Notes: generated by a model from the sequence alone, not told the origin. A DNA stretch of 64,000 nt from Thiothrix eikelboomii (GCF_900167255.1 NZ_FUYB01000017.1:1-64000); one strand, 5' to 3'; counted from the first letter of the stretch, positions 6,809 through 15,982 are shown. Program-made: numbers and translations.

Positions 6809-7166
6809 AAACCTTGCCCCGTCAAGGCTGGCTAGGCTGTGAGTCAGTCTTGACGCTGAAAGGGCGCGGTTCTAGCCACGGTATCCATCCATAAAACCGA
6901 TCTAAAGCAGTCTAGACACCGAAGGGTAGCCTTGTAGCCACCGATCTAGCCAGCGACCAACGGGAGTCTGAAGAGGTTCATATTCACGGCAAACTGACTA
7001 AAACACGCTCAGCCAAGATGCTTGACCGCATACAGTGCGGGAAAGCGTCTGCAAGCTAAAAGCGCCTTAATGTTCATTCTTAAGCAGCTCTAGCCACTCA
7101 ATCAGTGGACTCCCTAGTGGACTCCGAAACAGCCTTTTAGCATTTTCGCCTAAAAAATCGAACACC
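6809..7166. other. Gene-poor stretch between left element and attachment fragment
   Basis: No supported gene is present. It contains several copies of a TCTAGCCA-like word (near 6872, 6942 and 7090) and a CCTTG/CAAGG hairpin near 6812-6827. An open frame without a start codon ends at the TAA near 7060 and encodes a basic tail ending LDRIQCGKASAS, possibly a gene remnant. It has no equivalent in the twin element. Confidence 0.4.
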
Positions 7167-7262
7167 CCAAAAAGCAAAAAGCCCTGTAAACTATTCATTT
7201 ACAAGGCTTTAAAGGTGGTGGGTCGTATGCGATTCGAACGCATGACCACCTGATTAAAAGTC
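7167..7262. repeat. attL: 96-bp direct repeat carrying tRNA-Lys 3' fragment
   Basis: This is identical over all 96 bases to 23002-23097. It consists of the tRNA-Lys terminator hairpin followed by the 3' 47 nt of the tRNA (7216-7262, minus strand), and identity stops at the anticodon stem-loop. It is the classic footprint of tyrosine-integrase insertion into a tRNA 3' end. It marks the left end of the 7263-23097 element. Confidence 0.9.
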
Positions 7263-7472
7263 TTTTCTTAATTTCTTTATAATCATATAGTTAAATTTAA
7301 AATCACTCCTTAACAACAGAATATAAATATAAGACTAATCAGGGAGTTGTCATCACATACCCTTAAGGAGTGAGTGGTACAAAATCTTATTCATCAACAA
7401 GAAATCCCTAGCTTTTTAAGATATTTGATTGCTTAATCCTTCATCTCCAGCTCCTAGATATATACTTCCCTG

Positions 7473-8146
<674 letters not shown>

Positions 8147-8159
8147 CTGTAGGGATGGA

Positions 8160-8192
8160 CACAAAAAGAAAAGCGGGTGACTGTGACCCGCT
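8160..8192 (-). terminator. Terminator of right-element operon
   Basis: On the minus strand AGCGGGT-7 nt-ACCCGCT is followed by TTTCTTTTTG. It ends the leftward operon after the 64-aa gene and separates it from the res site. Confidence 0.75.
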
Positions 8193-8202
8193 CTTTCCAA
8201 GC

Positions 8203-8397
8203 CTAAGCAACCTGTTTTAACAAGCGACTGACCTCTTGATCAATATTTGCATTCACTGGTAGTTCTACTACTTGGTGCAGACTTCCGAAGGCGTTAATAC
8301 TATCCATTAGTTCCGCCTCTTCCTTGTCGGTAATCCAATAACCATCGAGCCAGTAATAAATCATCTGGTTTTGTGTTGATGTGTTTAAGCAATCCAT
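8203..8397 (-). CDS. 64-aa element protein (right copy)
   Basis: The counterpart of 6614-6808, with the central YYWLDGYWITDKEEAELMDSINAFGSLHQV identical and both ends diverged. It starts inside the end of the membrane-protein gene in a different frame, with the same 13-base overlap as in the left copy. It is the last gene of the leftward operon and a strong terminator follows. Function unknown. Confidence 0.6.
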   Translation of the reverse strand: MDCLNTSTQNQMIYYWLDGYWITDKEEAELMDSINAFGSLHQVVELPVNANIDQEVSRLLKQVA

Positions 8398-9977
8398 AAG
8401 TATTTTTTACCTCCGTTTTTGTAATTCGGATTTTCAATCATCAAGCCCTCTTTCATGGCACGAGCAAAAAAGGCTTTTTGCATGTGGCTAATGCGGGTAC
8501 GGTCATGGGTACGACTACCCGTCTCTTTGTTGCTAATCCGCTTTTGAATCCAGCTCCAAGTTGGTTCTACGGATGGTTTGCATTGCTTAGCATTAACCGC
8601 ACTCACCCATTCACCATAGAGGCCATCTGCACCCTTAGCTAAGGGTTCTCTAAGGGTATTTGAATTGGTTTCACTAAAAGCACTTTCTTGACCCTTAGCT
8701 AAGGGTTCTCTAAGGGTTTCAGAGTCACTCAAAGCAGGGCTAGCGAAGGTATCCCGACGTGATTTAAAACGGCCAAAATCCGGTAAGGGAAGCTGTTCTT
8801 CCTGAGTACCTAGCTTGTTTGTGGGTTGTTTGATGATTGGACTCGTTTGGCTCAGCAATTGGCTAGCCACAGGGCTTAGCTGTTTGCTGGTTGTTTGATG
8901 AGGATTTAAAAAGCCCATAAACCCTTGTTTAGTCAAAGCCGATTTCGGTTCGGCTTGCGCTTGGTACTTGAACAGCATCGGCTTACTTTCACCGTGGGCC
9001 ACACTGGGAGCTGCTTGGGGGAAACCGAACCCAATAGGCTGCTTATTCGGTTCAGTGATCGGCTGCACGTGAGTCGGTGCAGAGGGCAGGACGGGTTCAG
9101 GTTGTGCGCTGTATTTGGCAAGGGCTAGCTCTAAATCCTCAATCGCGGCCATTGATGCGCGATGACCTTTACTCAGGAAGTGGTGCAGGATTTCAAAGCA
9201 GACCGCCACGAAGAGGGTAATGAACACTACGGCGGTTTTGAGATAGTCTTTATAATCGCCATTTTCGCCAGCTAGAGCACGCGCAAGGGTAATGATGACC
9301 GGATTATAAGACTCTGCCTTGAGCGCGTCCTGTCGCTCATATTTGAGCTTGTCGCGCTCTATACTGGCATTCGCTTGTGCCTGATTCGCGGATTGTTCTG
9401 AGCTTCTCAAGGCTGCAACTTTGGCACGGTCACCGTTACAGTGCTTTTCTTTGCCAAGCTTTAGATTTTCCTCACAACGGGCCAGCTTTTGCTCTGCGTT
9501 GGCGATGGATGTAATCAAGCCTGTATTCACTGCACTTGAACTGCTACCTTCATTGGTGAGGGTCGCTTGATAAGCACTATTGCGCTCCAAGAGTACGCTG
9601 GCCTTCACGTCCTGATTAGCGCTTGAACTAAAGAACTCAGCGAACAATGCAAAGCCTATAACCGTACTCACCACTAAAGCCACACTGCCAAAGAAGCCGA
9701 AGTGCAGATAGGCATGGTGTTTGACCCAACTGAGGAATAAGGCCATCAAGACCACAATCGACACCGTGAAGGTGAAGCCAAAGATGGAAGCCGCATCCTT
9801 GAAGTAAGCACTCCACGAGAGTGCATCACCTAAGTACAGATGTTGATTGAACAGTAAGTACAGTAAGAAGGTCAGCAGGAAGCCTAATTTCAACAGCAAT
9901 AAGCCACGTTCTTCATGGGTTCGGTGTTGTTCTAGCTTGCGCTGCATAATGTCGAGTTGTGTATTTTTCACGGACAT
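8385..9977 (-). CDS. Large membrane protein with coiled coil and helical tail (right copy)
   Basis: This 530-aa protein is highly similar to the product of 5094-6626, with the same four hydrophobic segments, the periplasmic coiled coil with two Cys, the Pro-rich linker and the basic C-terminal winged-helix-like end. About 20 extra residues lie in the linker (near QTTSKQLSPVASQLL), the least constrained part. The ribosome site (TAGGAGGTAC) is strong. The tail-coding region holds the 16-bp palindrome pair at 8631-8706. Membrane-tethering of the element's DNA or replication complex is a plausible but untested role. Confidence 0.7.
   Translation of the reverse strand: MSVKNTQLDIMQRKLEQHRTHEERGLLLLKLGFLLTFLLYLLFNQHLYLGDALSWSAYFKDAASIFGFTFTVSIVVLMALFLSWVKHHAYLHFGFFGSVALVVSTVIGFALFAEFFSSSANQDVKASVLLERNSAYQATLTNEGSSSSAVNTGLITSIANAEQKLARCEENLKLGKEKHCNGDRAKVAALRSSEQSANQAQANASIERDKLKYERQDALKAESYNPVIITLARALAGENGDYKDYLKTAVVFITLFVAVCFEILHHFLSKGHRASMAAIEDLELALAKYSAQPEPVLPSAPTHVQPITEPNKQPIGFGFPQAAPSVAHGESKPMLFKYQAQAEPKSALTKQGFMGFLNPHQTTSKQLSPVASQLLSQTSPIIKQPTNKLGTQEEQLPLPDFGRFKSRRDTFASPALSDSETLREPLAKGQESAFSETNSNTLREPLAKGADGLYGEWVSAVNAKQCKPSVEPTWSWIQKRISNKETGSRTHDRTRISHMQKAFFARAMKEGLMIENPNYKNGGKKYLWIA
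8631..8706. repeat. Pair of identical 16-bp palindromes (right)
   Basis: ACCCTTAGCTAAGGGT occurs at 8631-8646 and 8691-8706, again 60 bp apart. Each is followed by an extra TCTCTAAGGGT half-repeat. See the left pair at 6305-6380. Confidence 0.7.
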
Positions 9978-9987
9978 GATGTACCTC

Positions 9988-10239
9988 CTAAATCAACACA
10001 GCGTTGAGCAAAGCACTGAAGAGCGCCAAGAAACCGAAGCCTTGATGCAGGTCAAACAGCCATAGCACAAATAGCGTACTGAACAAGCAAAAGGGTAGGT
10101 GAAGCCCGGCGAAGACCAAAGCGACTAAAGCACCGTAAGTATTCGCAATCAATACAACCTTCAGCACTGCCCACGCCAAAGCAGCGAAGGCGGTGAATTT
10201 AACCAGTAAGGGCAGGTGAGTGGATAAACTGTGGTTCAT
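9988..10239 (-). CDS. Small membrane protein (83 aa)
   Basis: Two to three hydrophobic helices start at VKFTAFAALAWAVLKVV. The protein matches the C-terminal 75 residues of the 103-aa protein at 4772-5083, while its first eleven residues are unrelated. The junction of similarity lies next to the replication-gene swap. It overlaps the stop of the O-like gene by 4 bases (ATGA) and is 10 bases upstream of the large membrane protein gene, so the three are probably co-translated. Confidence 0.65.
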   Translation of the reverse strand: MNHSLSTHLPLLVKFTAFAALAWAVLKVVLIANTYGALVALVFAGLHLPFCLFSTLFVLWLFDLHQGFGFLALFSALLNAVLI

Positions 10240-11156
10240 GCTGCGTTCTCCTGTAGCTGAGCTTTTAAAGCCTTAAATTCACTCACTAGCGTTTGGCGGT
10301 GCGCTTGGGTACTTGCGTCCAGCGGACAGCCAGCAAGGGCTTGAAGCCGATCTAGGGCTTGAATATCCGCCGCTAAGATCTGCAAACGATAGCGCTGTTC
10401 TGTTGATACTGGACGTTGATCCCGTGCTTCAGCCGTCGGTGCAGAACTTGAAGGTACGAGCTGGGAGCGATCTAACTGACCCGCTCGTGCGGCCTTGCCC
10501 AATTGGTTTAAATAAGCCAACGGCGATTTCACGCGCCCCGACAGTAGACCAAGCTTGAGAAGCTGCAAACAATCACTCGCTAATTCAGGATGCAAACCAT
10601 CCAAACAACGGGCGGCCTGTTGGCACTCGCTGGAGGTGAAACTTTCAGGATAGGGCAAACTATTCAAATCACCACTCACCACCACAGCGGCCTTTTCGCT
10701 GGCTTCGATTTTTGTTTGGGTAGGTTGTGGGGTGAATGAAGTAGTGGTTAATGGTGTAAGGTGTATAGATGTATGTACCCGACTTTCGGGTAAATCCTCC
10801 CGAATTTCAGAAACCGTTTCTGTTACTGGGGAACTCTTTCCGTTCACTGGGAGGTGAGGTGCAAAAAAAGGCACAGCCGCTGCATTCAAGAACTGACCAC
10901 CAATAGCATAAAGGGTATCGAAGATTTTGTGCTCAGTGGCCTCAAATAATCCCTTAGTGATCACGCCTTGCACCGCTTGAGCGAGTCGATCTTTACGAAT
11001 CCCCGTTAAATCCGCTAAGCGTTTGAGGGTCAAGGGGTCGGAGGCTTTGCCATAACAGAGGGTTTGACGGAACAAAGCAAGGAAGACTTTGTATTCATTC
11101 TTGGACAAATCCGCCGCCAAGGCTGCATCAATCAAATCACGCGATAAACTGCTCAT
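10236..11156 (-). CDS. Phage O-like replication initiator
   Basis: The N-terminal part of this 306-aa protein (residues 1-75: LSKNEYKVFLALFRQTLCYGKASDPLTLKRLADLTGIRKDRLAQAVQGVITKGLF) has the winged-helix pattern of the bacteriophage replication protein O N-terminal domain, which binds origin iterons. A linker follows, then a C-terminal helical region that could contact a host helicase or loader. It occupies exactly the slot of the HUH Rep in the left element, sharing the flanking genes but not the mechanism. Origin melting with helicase loading (theta replication) would be expected. Confidence 0.7.
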   Translation of the reverse strand: MSSLSRDLIDAALAADLSKNEYKVFLALFRQTLCYGKASDPLTLKRLADLTGIRKDRLAQAVQGVITKGLFEATEHKIFDTLYAIGGQFLNAAAVPFFAPHLPVNGKSSPVTETVSEIREDLPESRVHTSIHLTPLTTTSFTPQPTQTKIEASEKAAVVVSGDLNSLPYPESFTSSECQQAARCLDGLHPELASDCLQLLKLGLLSGRVKSPLAYLNQLGKAARAGQLDRSQLVPSSSAPTAEARDQRPVSTEQRYRLQILAADIQALDRLQALAGCPLDASTQAHRQTLVSEFKALKAQLQENAA

Positions 11157-11536
11157 ACGGACACCCCCACCGTTTCAGCATCCATCAGCCGCCTGATCTC
11201 ACAGGCGAATTCATGGCAAGTCCACATATAATTATTCTGGGTCTGGGCGTTATAGCTGGCGAAATCATCGCAAAGGGCAACGCTCAGCAGTGCGGTGAGT
11301 TTTGCTAACACCGCTGGTGACTCTGCCTCCATCAACACTGTGATCTCACAGGCTAATTCATGGCAAATCCATAGATAATTATTCTGGGTCGTCGTGTCAT
11401 AGAGGGCGAAATCCCCACAACGGGCCACATTCAGCAGGGCGGTCAGTTGATCCAGCTTTTGATCAATCTGATCAACGGCATTCGGTGAGTCACTAGAGGT
11501 GTCTAGTGCAGGTGCAGAGAGTTTGCTAGTATTCAT
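11153..11536 (-). CDS. Internally duplicated element protein (right copy)
   Basis: The 127-aa twin of 2540-2923, with two units of about 45 residues carrying Q-N-N-Y-(L/M)-W and C-H-E-(L/F)-A-C-E-I motifs. The two copies differ by a handful of residues until DAET near the C-terminus, where they diverge. That is exactly where the replication modules start to differ. The stop overlaps the O-like gene start. The start at 11536 is chosen by the conserved AAAGGA upstream. Function unknown. Confidence 0.7.
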   Translation of the reverse strand: MNTSKLSAPALDTSSDSPNAVDQIDQKLDQLTALLNVARCGDFALYDTTTQNNYLWICHELACEITVLMEAESPAVLAKLTALLSVALCDDFASYNAQTQNNYMWTCHEFACEIRRLMDAETVGVSV

Positions 11537-11615
11537 ATCGCTAGTTCCTTTCAAATTAGAGAGTTAGTGTATTTAGCAAGGCTTAAAGAGTGGTCGAAGA
11601 CTCGATAAGCCCTTA

Positions 11616-11642
11616 AGCGCCTCCACTCGTTGGGGGCGTTTT
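11616..11642 (-). terminator. Hairpin after RHH gene (right copy)
   Basis: Minus-strand ACGCC...GGCGC stem directly after the RHH gene, the counterpart of 2435-2461. There is little T-tract, so it may only be a weak terminator. Confidence 0.35.
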
Positions 11643-11647
11643 CGTTT

Positions 11648-11812
11648 CTACTCCTTTATTTTCTGTTGCTCTTCCGACTCCTTGGCTTGTCTAACGATTT
11701 CGCTAATCACTCCAGCGACTGAGCGCCGTTCTTGAAGTGCCTTCTTTTTCACCCATTCCAGCAAGCTAGGCTCTAAACCAATGCTGAAACGTTTTTTTCC
11801 TGCTTCTATCAT
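11648..11812 (-). CDS. Small RHH protein, 54 aa (hybrid)
   Basis: Read directly from the reverse strand: a basic strand KKRFSIGLEPSLLEWVKKKA, then ERRSVAGVISEIVRQ, fitting a ribbon-helix-helix fold of the CopG/Arc class. It ends with AKESEEQQKIKE, identical to the otherwise different protein at 2264-2428. The gene is thus a mosaic, with the recombination point between RHH core and tail. A GAGG site lies about 7 bases before the ATG. It is divergent from the RHH gene at 11897, with three operator-like palindromes between them. Confidence 0.7.
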   Translation of the reverse strand: MIEAGKKRFSIGLEPSLLEWVKKKALQERRSVAGVISEIVRQAKESEEQQKIKE

Positions 11813-11824
11813 CTTCCAACCTCA

Positions 11825-11891
11825 GAACCACCGTGGTTCATTTGTATTTGATTAGACCACCGTGGTTTATTGCTGTCAACACCACAATGGT
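11825..11891. promoter_or_regulatory. Three operator-like palindromes
   Basis: ACCAC-C-GTGGT is centred at 11832 and again at 11861, and a degenerate copy (ACCAC-A-ATGGT) at 11886. The spacings are 29 and 25 bp. They fill the gap between the divergent RHH genes, as expected for autorepressor binding sites. The left element has unrelated palindromes in the same place. Confidence 0.65.
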
Positions 11892-11896
11892 TCAAA

Positions 11897-12127
11897 ATGT
11901 TCTATATGGAATCAGTACGTGACTATCCTCAAATGAAAATCAGGCTTTCGCCCGACCTGAAAGCACTGATAGAAGAATCAGCCAAGGCCAACAATAGAAC
12001 CTTGAACGCTGAGATAACCGCACGCCTTGAACAAGCCTTGACGAGTACAGGCTTAAGCAACTGTGTATCTGAGGAACGACTGAGAGAAGTCATCAGAGAA
12101 GAACTCGCCAAAGCAGGCAAAGGGTAA
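11897..12127 (+). CDS. Arc-like RHH regulator (right copy)
   Basis: An Arc-type ribbon-helix-helix: DYPQMKIRLSPDLKALIEESA then NNRTLNAEITARLEQAL, followed by a C-terminal helix ending REELAKAGKG, the same tail as the left regulator. The start is uncertain. An upstream TTG at 11870 would put coding through an operator, so the ATG at 11897 or 11906 is preferred, though neither has a strong ribosome site. It converges on the 107-aa gene. It probably represses the divergent promoters through the palindromes upstream. Confidence 0.7.
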   Translation: MFYMESVRDYPQMKIRLSPDLKALIEESAKANNRTLNAEITARLEQALTSTGLSNCVSEERLREVIREELAKAGKG

Positions 12128-12134
12128 GCAGCGC

Positions 12135-12458
12135 TCATACTTGCACCTCCCCACCTTGCGCCAAGGTACGCACAAAGGCCAAGGCTTGCGCAGAGGTGTC
12201 AAAGGTTTCGGTGTCCAGCATCAGGCCGTTGGGGTTGCCATAAATCGACTGGGTAGGCTTGATATAAGCCACATCAACAAAGTGATCGGTTTGGTGACGG
12301 CTGCGGCATACGCCGGGGAATACCCAAGCTAAGACCTGCTGTTGGTGCAGGGCTAAATAGCCGTGTGGAGTCGGGAATCGTTGAATAGTGGGTGAAGTGT
12401 GGCGGTTTAGGCCAACGGCGTGGGGGCGCAATAAGCCCGCGCTGAATGCAGCTTGCAT
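12135..12458 (-). CDS. Conserved element protein, unknown function (right copy, 107 aa)
   Basis: A near-identical copy of the 107-aa product of 1584-1907, with few substitutions spread over its length. That pattern suggests purifying selection rather than decay. The gene is placed the same way, directly after the structured leader (here 12459-12762) and converging on an RHH regulator gene. No known domain is recognised. Confidence 0.65.
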   Translation of the reverse strand: MQAAFSAGLLRPHAVGLNRHTSPTIQRFPTPHGYLALHQQQVLAWVFPGVCRSRHQTDHFVDVAYIKPTQSIYGNPNGLMLDTETFDTSAQALAFVRTLAQGGEVQV

Positions 12459-12762
12459 CGTGTGTACCTCTTACGTTTTCTATGAGTTGGCACAGATTGC
12501 CGGGTGTTCATATCGTCCGTAAGGAAACGACGCGCTTATTCCCGCTAAGCGGTTTTGTAGTCCACGCACACCCGACGAAACCGCCAAAGTGGGCATGATA
12601 CAGGTATAAAAAAACCGCCATGCTGTGGGCGGTGTTTGCCGCCTTACGTGGGTATATGAGTCCCGAATCAATTTGTATTTTTAGAGTACGCTGAACGCTG
12701 CTTTTTTGCGCTGAAATGTTTTCAATGAATGGCGGATTAAGTTGAAATTATTTCAATATGAT
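12459..12762 (-). ncRNA. Structured leader with mutually exclusive hairpins (right copy)
   Basis: Read on the minus strand, GGCGG (12643-12638 region) pairs with CCGCC (12632-12628), or that CCGCC pairs with GGCGG (12619-12615) followed by T7. The later CCGC/GCGG and TCGT..CC/GGACGA stems of the left copy are also present. Loop bases differ between copies while stem bases are kept. No gene is supported here. Upstream (12763-12857) I see only AT-rich DNA. Confidence 0.6.
12608..12632 (-). terminator. Terminator-like hairpin with T7 tail (right copy)
   Basis: CCGCC-8 nt-GGCGG followed by TTTTTTT on the minus strand, identical in stem and loop to 1405-1430. Confidence 0.65.
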
Positions 12763-12857
12763 AGTGAGGGCTAGGAAGAAGCAGTATTCCTTATATAAGT
12801 TAATCACATGGATTGGCTATTTTTTAAACACTTCGTCTAACTTTAGTCTAATTTAGT

Positions 12858-14513
12858 CTAAGAATCTTGCTCTAAAATCCATGTTTTATTTTTAGATAGT
12901 TTTATAACTTTTTGATTTTTAAGGTCTTGTAGTATATTTTTAACCTTGTTCAGCTTTTGCTGTTCGTCTAAAGAGCTAGGAAGTTTGTCTAAGAGCAAGT
13001 TATCAAAGTCGGCTCTCTTACCATGTCCAAATTTCGTTAGGTACTCTTGAATCAGTTTTTTATAGTAGCTATCGTCTAGCCCCCGCATCTTCATATAAGT
13101 ATCTTGCTGGCCAGTAGCTGCTGCTACACTAGATGAAATATGAAAATTAGGCTTCCGTCCTTCAATAAGTTTATGCTTTTTAAGATACTTGATTTCTGTA
13201 TCAGTAAGCCGCTTATGTTTTTGAACTTTATCTAACAAAATAATATCTTCAAGCTTTAAGCTTGGTTTTTGAGCAAGCTTTTTAGCATAGTTTAAGTCTA
13301 AAATTTTGCCTGTAATCGTTACTTCAACTCGTTCATTATCGAGGTCGTATTCTGGTAATGGAAAAAACTTTTCCCTTTGAATAGTAAACATTCTACGAAT
13401 ACCACTACCAATAGTATCAATTAGGTTTAGATTGACCATTGCGTTTGAGAGAAAAGGATTTCTATAAATAGATTCTGGAGCATTTGCTCTAATAACAGCA
13501 TCAATGCTTCTTGGAATAAAACTTCCCTGATTAGAAAAAACCAAGCAATCATTTTCATTTTCTATAACATTGATTTTTCCAGCTAAAGAGTAATCCTGAT
13601 GTGCAATACAATTATTTAATGCTTCACGAATTAGATAAGGATGGTACTGATCAACTTCTTCGGGAAACAAAGAGTGTTCCTGCATATACCTATACTTCAG
13701 AATACGAATTTTATTAAAAACAGATTGAGCAGATAATAGAAAAGGGCAGGTAAAATGCTCATAATCTTTAGGTTCATTATCTTTGTTTTTTAATATCCAA
13801 GAGATTCTGGCAATAGCAGGACTGATGAAGTGCTCCGACTCAGGTAAACCAAGCAATAAGATTGCTGTTCTAGTAACCTTGCCATTAATTAAAATTTTAG
13901 CTTTATTTAAAAATATTACATCATCCCATTCATCAACATTACTGGCTAAATTTTGGTTCTTTTTCTTAAATGCTTCACGAGCTTGAAGAATAGCTACCTT
14001 AGATAGATCATTGAGTGTAGCCCCATGACAAATGCCAGCACTCCAATCTTCTTTGGTACTTTGGGAGCGAATCCGCTCTATTTCCTCTAAATTCAAAGCA
14101 TTTAGTTGCTCACCATCTCTACCATAATAATGTCCTTTCCAAGCAATAGGAAAGCCCTTAGGTGCGTTAGGAATCTGAAACAATAATATCCGACCAGAAG
14201 GATGAATAAACTCATGAATTTCACGGAAAGTAATTCTTCCAGTTGTATGTTGAGCAATGCTGGCTTTACATTCATTAATCAATTTTAGACTGCTTAAATA
14301 GGCAGTTCCTACAATCTTCCGAGTATTACTTACCCCCATTACCAACCATGAGCTTTCTAAACCCCTTAGATTTGCTTCATTGCTAAGTGCTGAAAAATAT
14401 TTCCCCAACTCATTGCTATCAAATTGATTTTTTGCTTCTTTAAATTCAACTATTTCACTTTCTGCTGTAACCGATAACAGATGATCAAGGATTATCTCTA
14501 TAGATTCATTCAT
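12858..14513 (-). CDS. AlbA_2/Schlafen-like and HATPase protein (cargo)
   Basis: This 551-aa protein starts with an AlbA_2 (Schlafen-AlbA) domain: SEIVEFKEAKNQFD near residue 20, then LVMGVSN and a YYGRDGEQLNAL end. A GHKL-type ATPase region follows (about 290-400: LIREALNNCIAHQDYS, FSNQGSF, NLIDTIGSGIRRMF), then a helical, wHTH-like C-terminus. This is the layout of RecG-related ATP-binding transcription or defence proteins. Its DNA is clearly more AT-rich than its neighbours, suggesting recent acquisition. It fills the slot held by the toxin-antitoxin pair in the left element. A defence role is inferred from context, not shown. Confidence 0.75.
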   Translation of the reverse strand: MNESIEIILDHLLSVTAESEIVEFKEAKNQFDSNELGKYFSALSNEANLRGLESSWLVMGVSNTRKIVGTAYLSSLKLINECKASIAQHTTGRITFREIHEFIHPSGRILLFQIPNAPKGFPIAWKGHYYGRDGEQLNALNLEEIERIRSQSTKEDWSAGICHGATLNDLSKVAILQAREAFKKKNQNLASNVDEWDDVIFLNKAKILINGKVTRTAILLLGLPESEHFISPAIARISWILKNKDNEPKDYEHFTCPFLLSAQSVFNKIRILKYRYMQEHSLFPEEVDQYHPYLIREALNNCIAHQDYSLAGKINVIENENDCLVFSNQGSFIPRSIDAVIRANAPESIYRNPFLSNAMVNLNLIDTIGSGIRRMFTIQREKFFPLPEYDLDNERVEVTITGKILDLNYAKKLAQKPSLKLEDIILLDKVQKHKRLTDTEIKYLKKHKLIEGRKPNFHISSSVAAATGQQDTYMKMRGLDDSYYKKLIQEYLTKFGHGKRADFDNLLLDKLPSSLDEQQKLNKVKNILQDLKNQKVIKLSKNKTWILEQDS

Positions 14514-14538
14514 AGCTGTGCATGCTCGTTAATATCAT

Positions 14539-15057
14539 TTATTTTAATTGTTTGGCTAAAACAAAGCTGGTGTGTTTACTTTCTTCTGGTAAAACCACCC
14601 CACCCGCTGAACCATCCAAATTAAACCGCGCCCCGCCTTGACCCACTTTCAACAAATAATGGCGTTGGTGCGTATGCTGATACAGCAACTTCTGCACCAC
14701 CCGCTTAGAGGCACTTAAGTTCTGCTGTGCAATCAATTGGAAGATTTGCCGCTCAATGCCCAGCGCCAATGGCTGATGTTCACGCCACACCACAAAGGCA
14801 TTCAGCGCCGCGTTCAAGTTGTCCATGCGAATAGCTGAGGGCGCGACTAAAGGCTTTTTAGGGGCAGTTTTGCGCGGTTTACTGGTTTTTTTCGCGGGTA
14901 CTTTGGCCTTGAGTTTGGCTAAAGCATTGGCCTGCACTTGCTCACGTTTGATGATGCGTTTATTGCCCCGTAAAACGGTCTTAGTTTCTTGATTGAGTAT
15001 AGAGGCTTGCTCTATCTTGGGCTTAATGCTCAGGGTTTTGCGCGGTTGATCGTTCAT
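14539..15057 (-). CDS. ProQ/FinO-domain RNA-binding protein (right copy)
   Basis: A 172-aa paralogue of 151-672: basic N-terminal arm, then the ProQ/FinO core (LALGIERQIFQLIAQ..., HYLLKVGQGGARFNLDGSAGGVVLPEE). The last dozen residues differ, the break falling next to the cargo slot. A GAAGGAG site stands before the ATG. It lies downstream of a small Cys-rich protein whose first residues (MTDQ.RKTLS) resemble its own start, suggesting a local duplication of the 5' end. It probably binds an element-encoded RNA. Confidence 0.8.
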   Translation of the reverse strand: MNDQPRKTLSIKPKIEQASILNQETKTVLRGNKRIIKREQVQANALAKLKAKVPAKKTSKPRKTAPKKPLVAPSAIRMDNLNAALNAFVVWREHQPLALGIERQIFQLIAQQNLSASKRVVQKLLYQHTHQRHYLLKVGQGGARFNLDGSAGGVVLPEESKHTSFVLAKQLK

Positions 15058-15059
15058 GC

Positions 15060-15278
15060 TTAACGGACTCCTTCATACCTTGCGCTATGAGTATTTCTTA
15101 ACTGCCAAACTATACAGCCCGTCCAATGGGGTAGCACATCGCCCTCAACTGAACACCATCCGTTCTGGTAATGCTCACAGGTTCTACAAGGTTGCTGTGT
15201 CGGGTTCAGTGCGGCGTTTTGCTTACTAAACACAAGGTTTTGTTGAGTGCTCAGGGTTTTGCGTGATTGATCAGTCAT
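15060..15278 (-). CDS. Small Cys-rich protein
   Basis: A 72-aa protein with CRTCEHYQNGWC and a later C within VLPHWTGCIVW, which could form a small zinc site. The first ten residues and the upstream DNA (AGGNNNNCGTTAAGC) repeat those of the neighbouring ProQ-like gene, so the 5' end probably arose by duplication. It is immediately upstream of the ProQ-like gene in the same direction. No family is recognised. Confidence 0.5.
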   Translation of the reverse strand: MTDQSRKTLSTQQNLVFSKQNAALNPTQQPCRTCEHYQNGWCSVEGDVLPHWTGCIVWQLRNTHSARYEGVR

Positions 15279-15300
15279 GCTTAACGGCTACCTTCATACG

Positions 15301-15982
15301 TTGTGCTCAGTTTAGCAGAACTCAATACGGGAAAATCCCGTATTTAAACCACTCCTACCTTCGCCTTAGCCAAAACAAATACTTCGGTATTCACCAGCCT
15401 TGATTAGACCTCATTGTCTTAGTCACTAAAGTGCCTCCTATTGTGGGCAACTATCTATCAGGGTGAATAAGTGGGTGTGGCTCACTTATTCTACCCTTCA
15501 ACCCAGACTAGGCTTTTGTAGGTTTTGTAAGTTCATCGAAGAGGCATTTTAAAAATTTTAGTGGTTCTCTATTTGTAAAAGCGTTACTCAGCGTAGCCAA
15601 CCGCAAACCCGAACAAGTGCCTGAAATTCAAAGATATTTTTCTTAATCAAAAGATTAAAGGAAAGAGAATAGCTTCCACTAGTTAGTAGACTACTTTCAA
15701 TACTCTGGTAGTTTTTCAGAAAAGTCAAACACACCGCTAAGAACTGCCCTCTAAATTTTCAGAAAATACGCTATCAACGAACCCACAAAACCTACAAAAG
15801 GTCTGTTAGGGGCGCGGTCAACCCTCCAAGACCTAAGTTTTAGATGTAATTTTCTTGGAAAACACGCTATCAACGAACCCACAAAACCTACAAAAGGTCT
15901 GTTGGGTAGCAATCAACTCCCCCAAAACTAAGTTTTAAATGTAATTTCCTCGGAAAAAATGCTATCGACGAATCCACAAAAC
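15301..15982. other. Long gene-free stretch with tandem repeats
   Basis: I find no supported gene. The right half holds three tandem repeats (see 15757-15995). The left half has a reverse-oriented copy of the repeat core (CTTTTGTAGGTTTTGT, 15513-15528) and T/A-rich tracts. The repeats, the AT-rich DNA and the position between the helicase and ProQ genes would suit a replication origin. Confidence 0.45.

Larger units (their letters stand above)
8203..15057 (-). repeat. Right arm of inverted element pair
   Basis: This is the opposite-strand counterpart of 151-6808 with the same gene order. It is near-identical in the membrane-protein operon, the duplicated-repeat gene, the 107-aa gene and the structured leader. 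It is non-homologous in the replication gene, the RHH N-termini and the cargo slot. Confidence 0.85.

Noticed and set aside
7216-7262. Second tRNA-Lys gene
   Set aside because: Only the 3' 47 nt are present; the acceptor 5' strand and D-arm are missing, so it is an attachment-site fragment.
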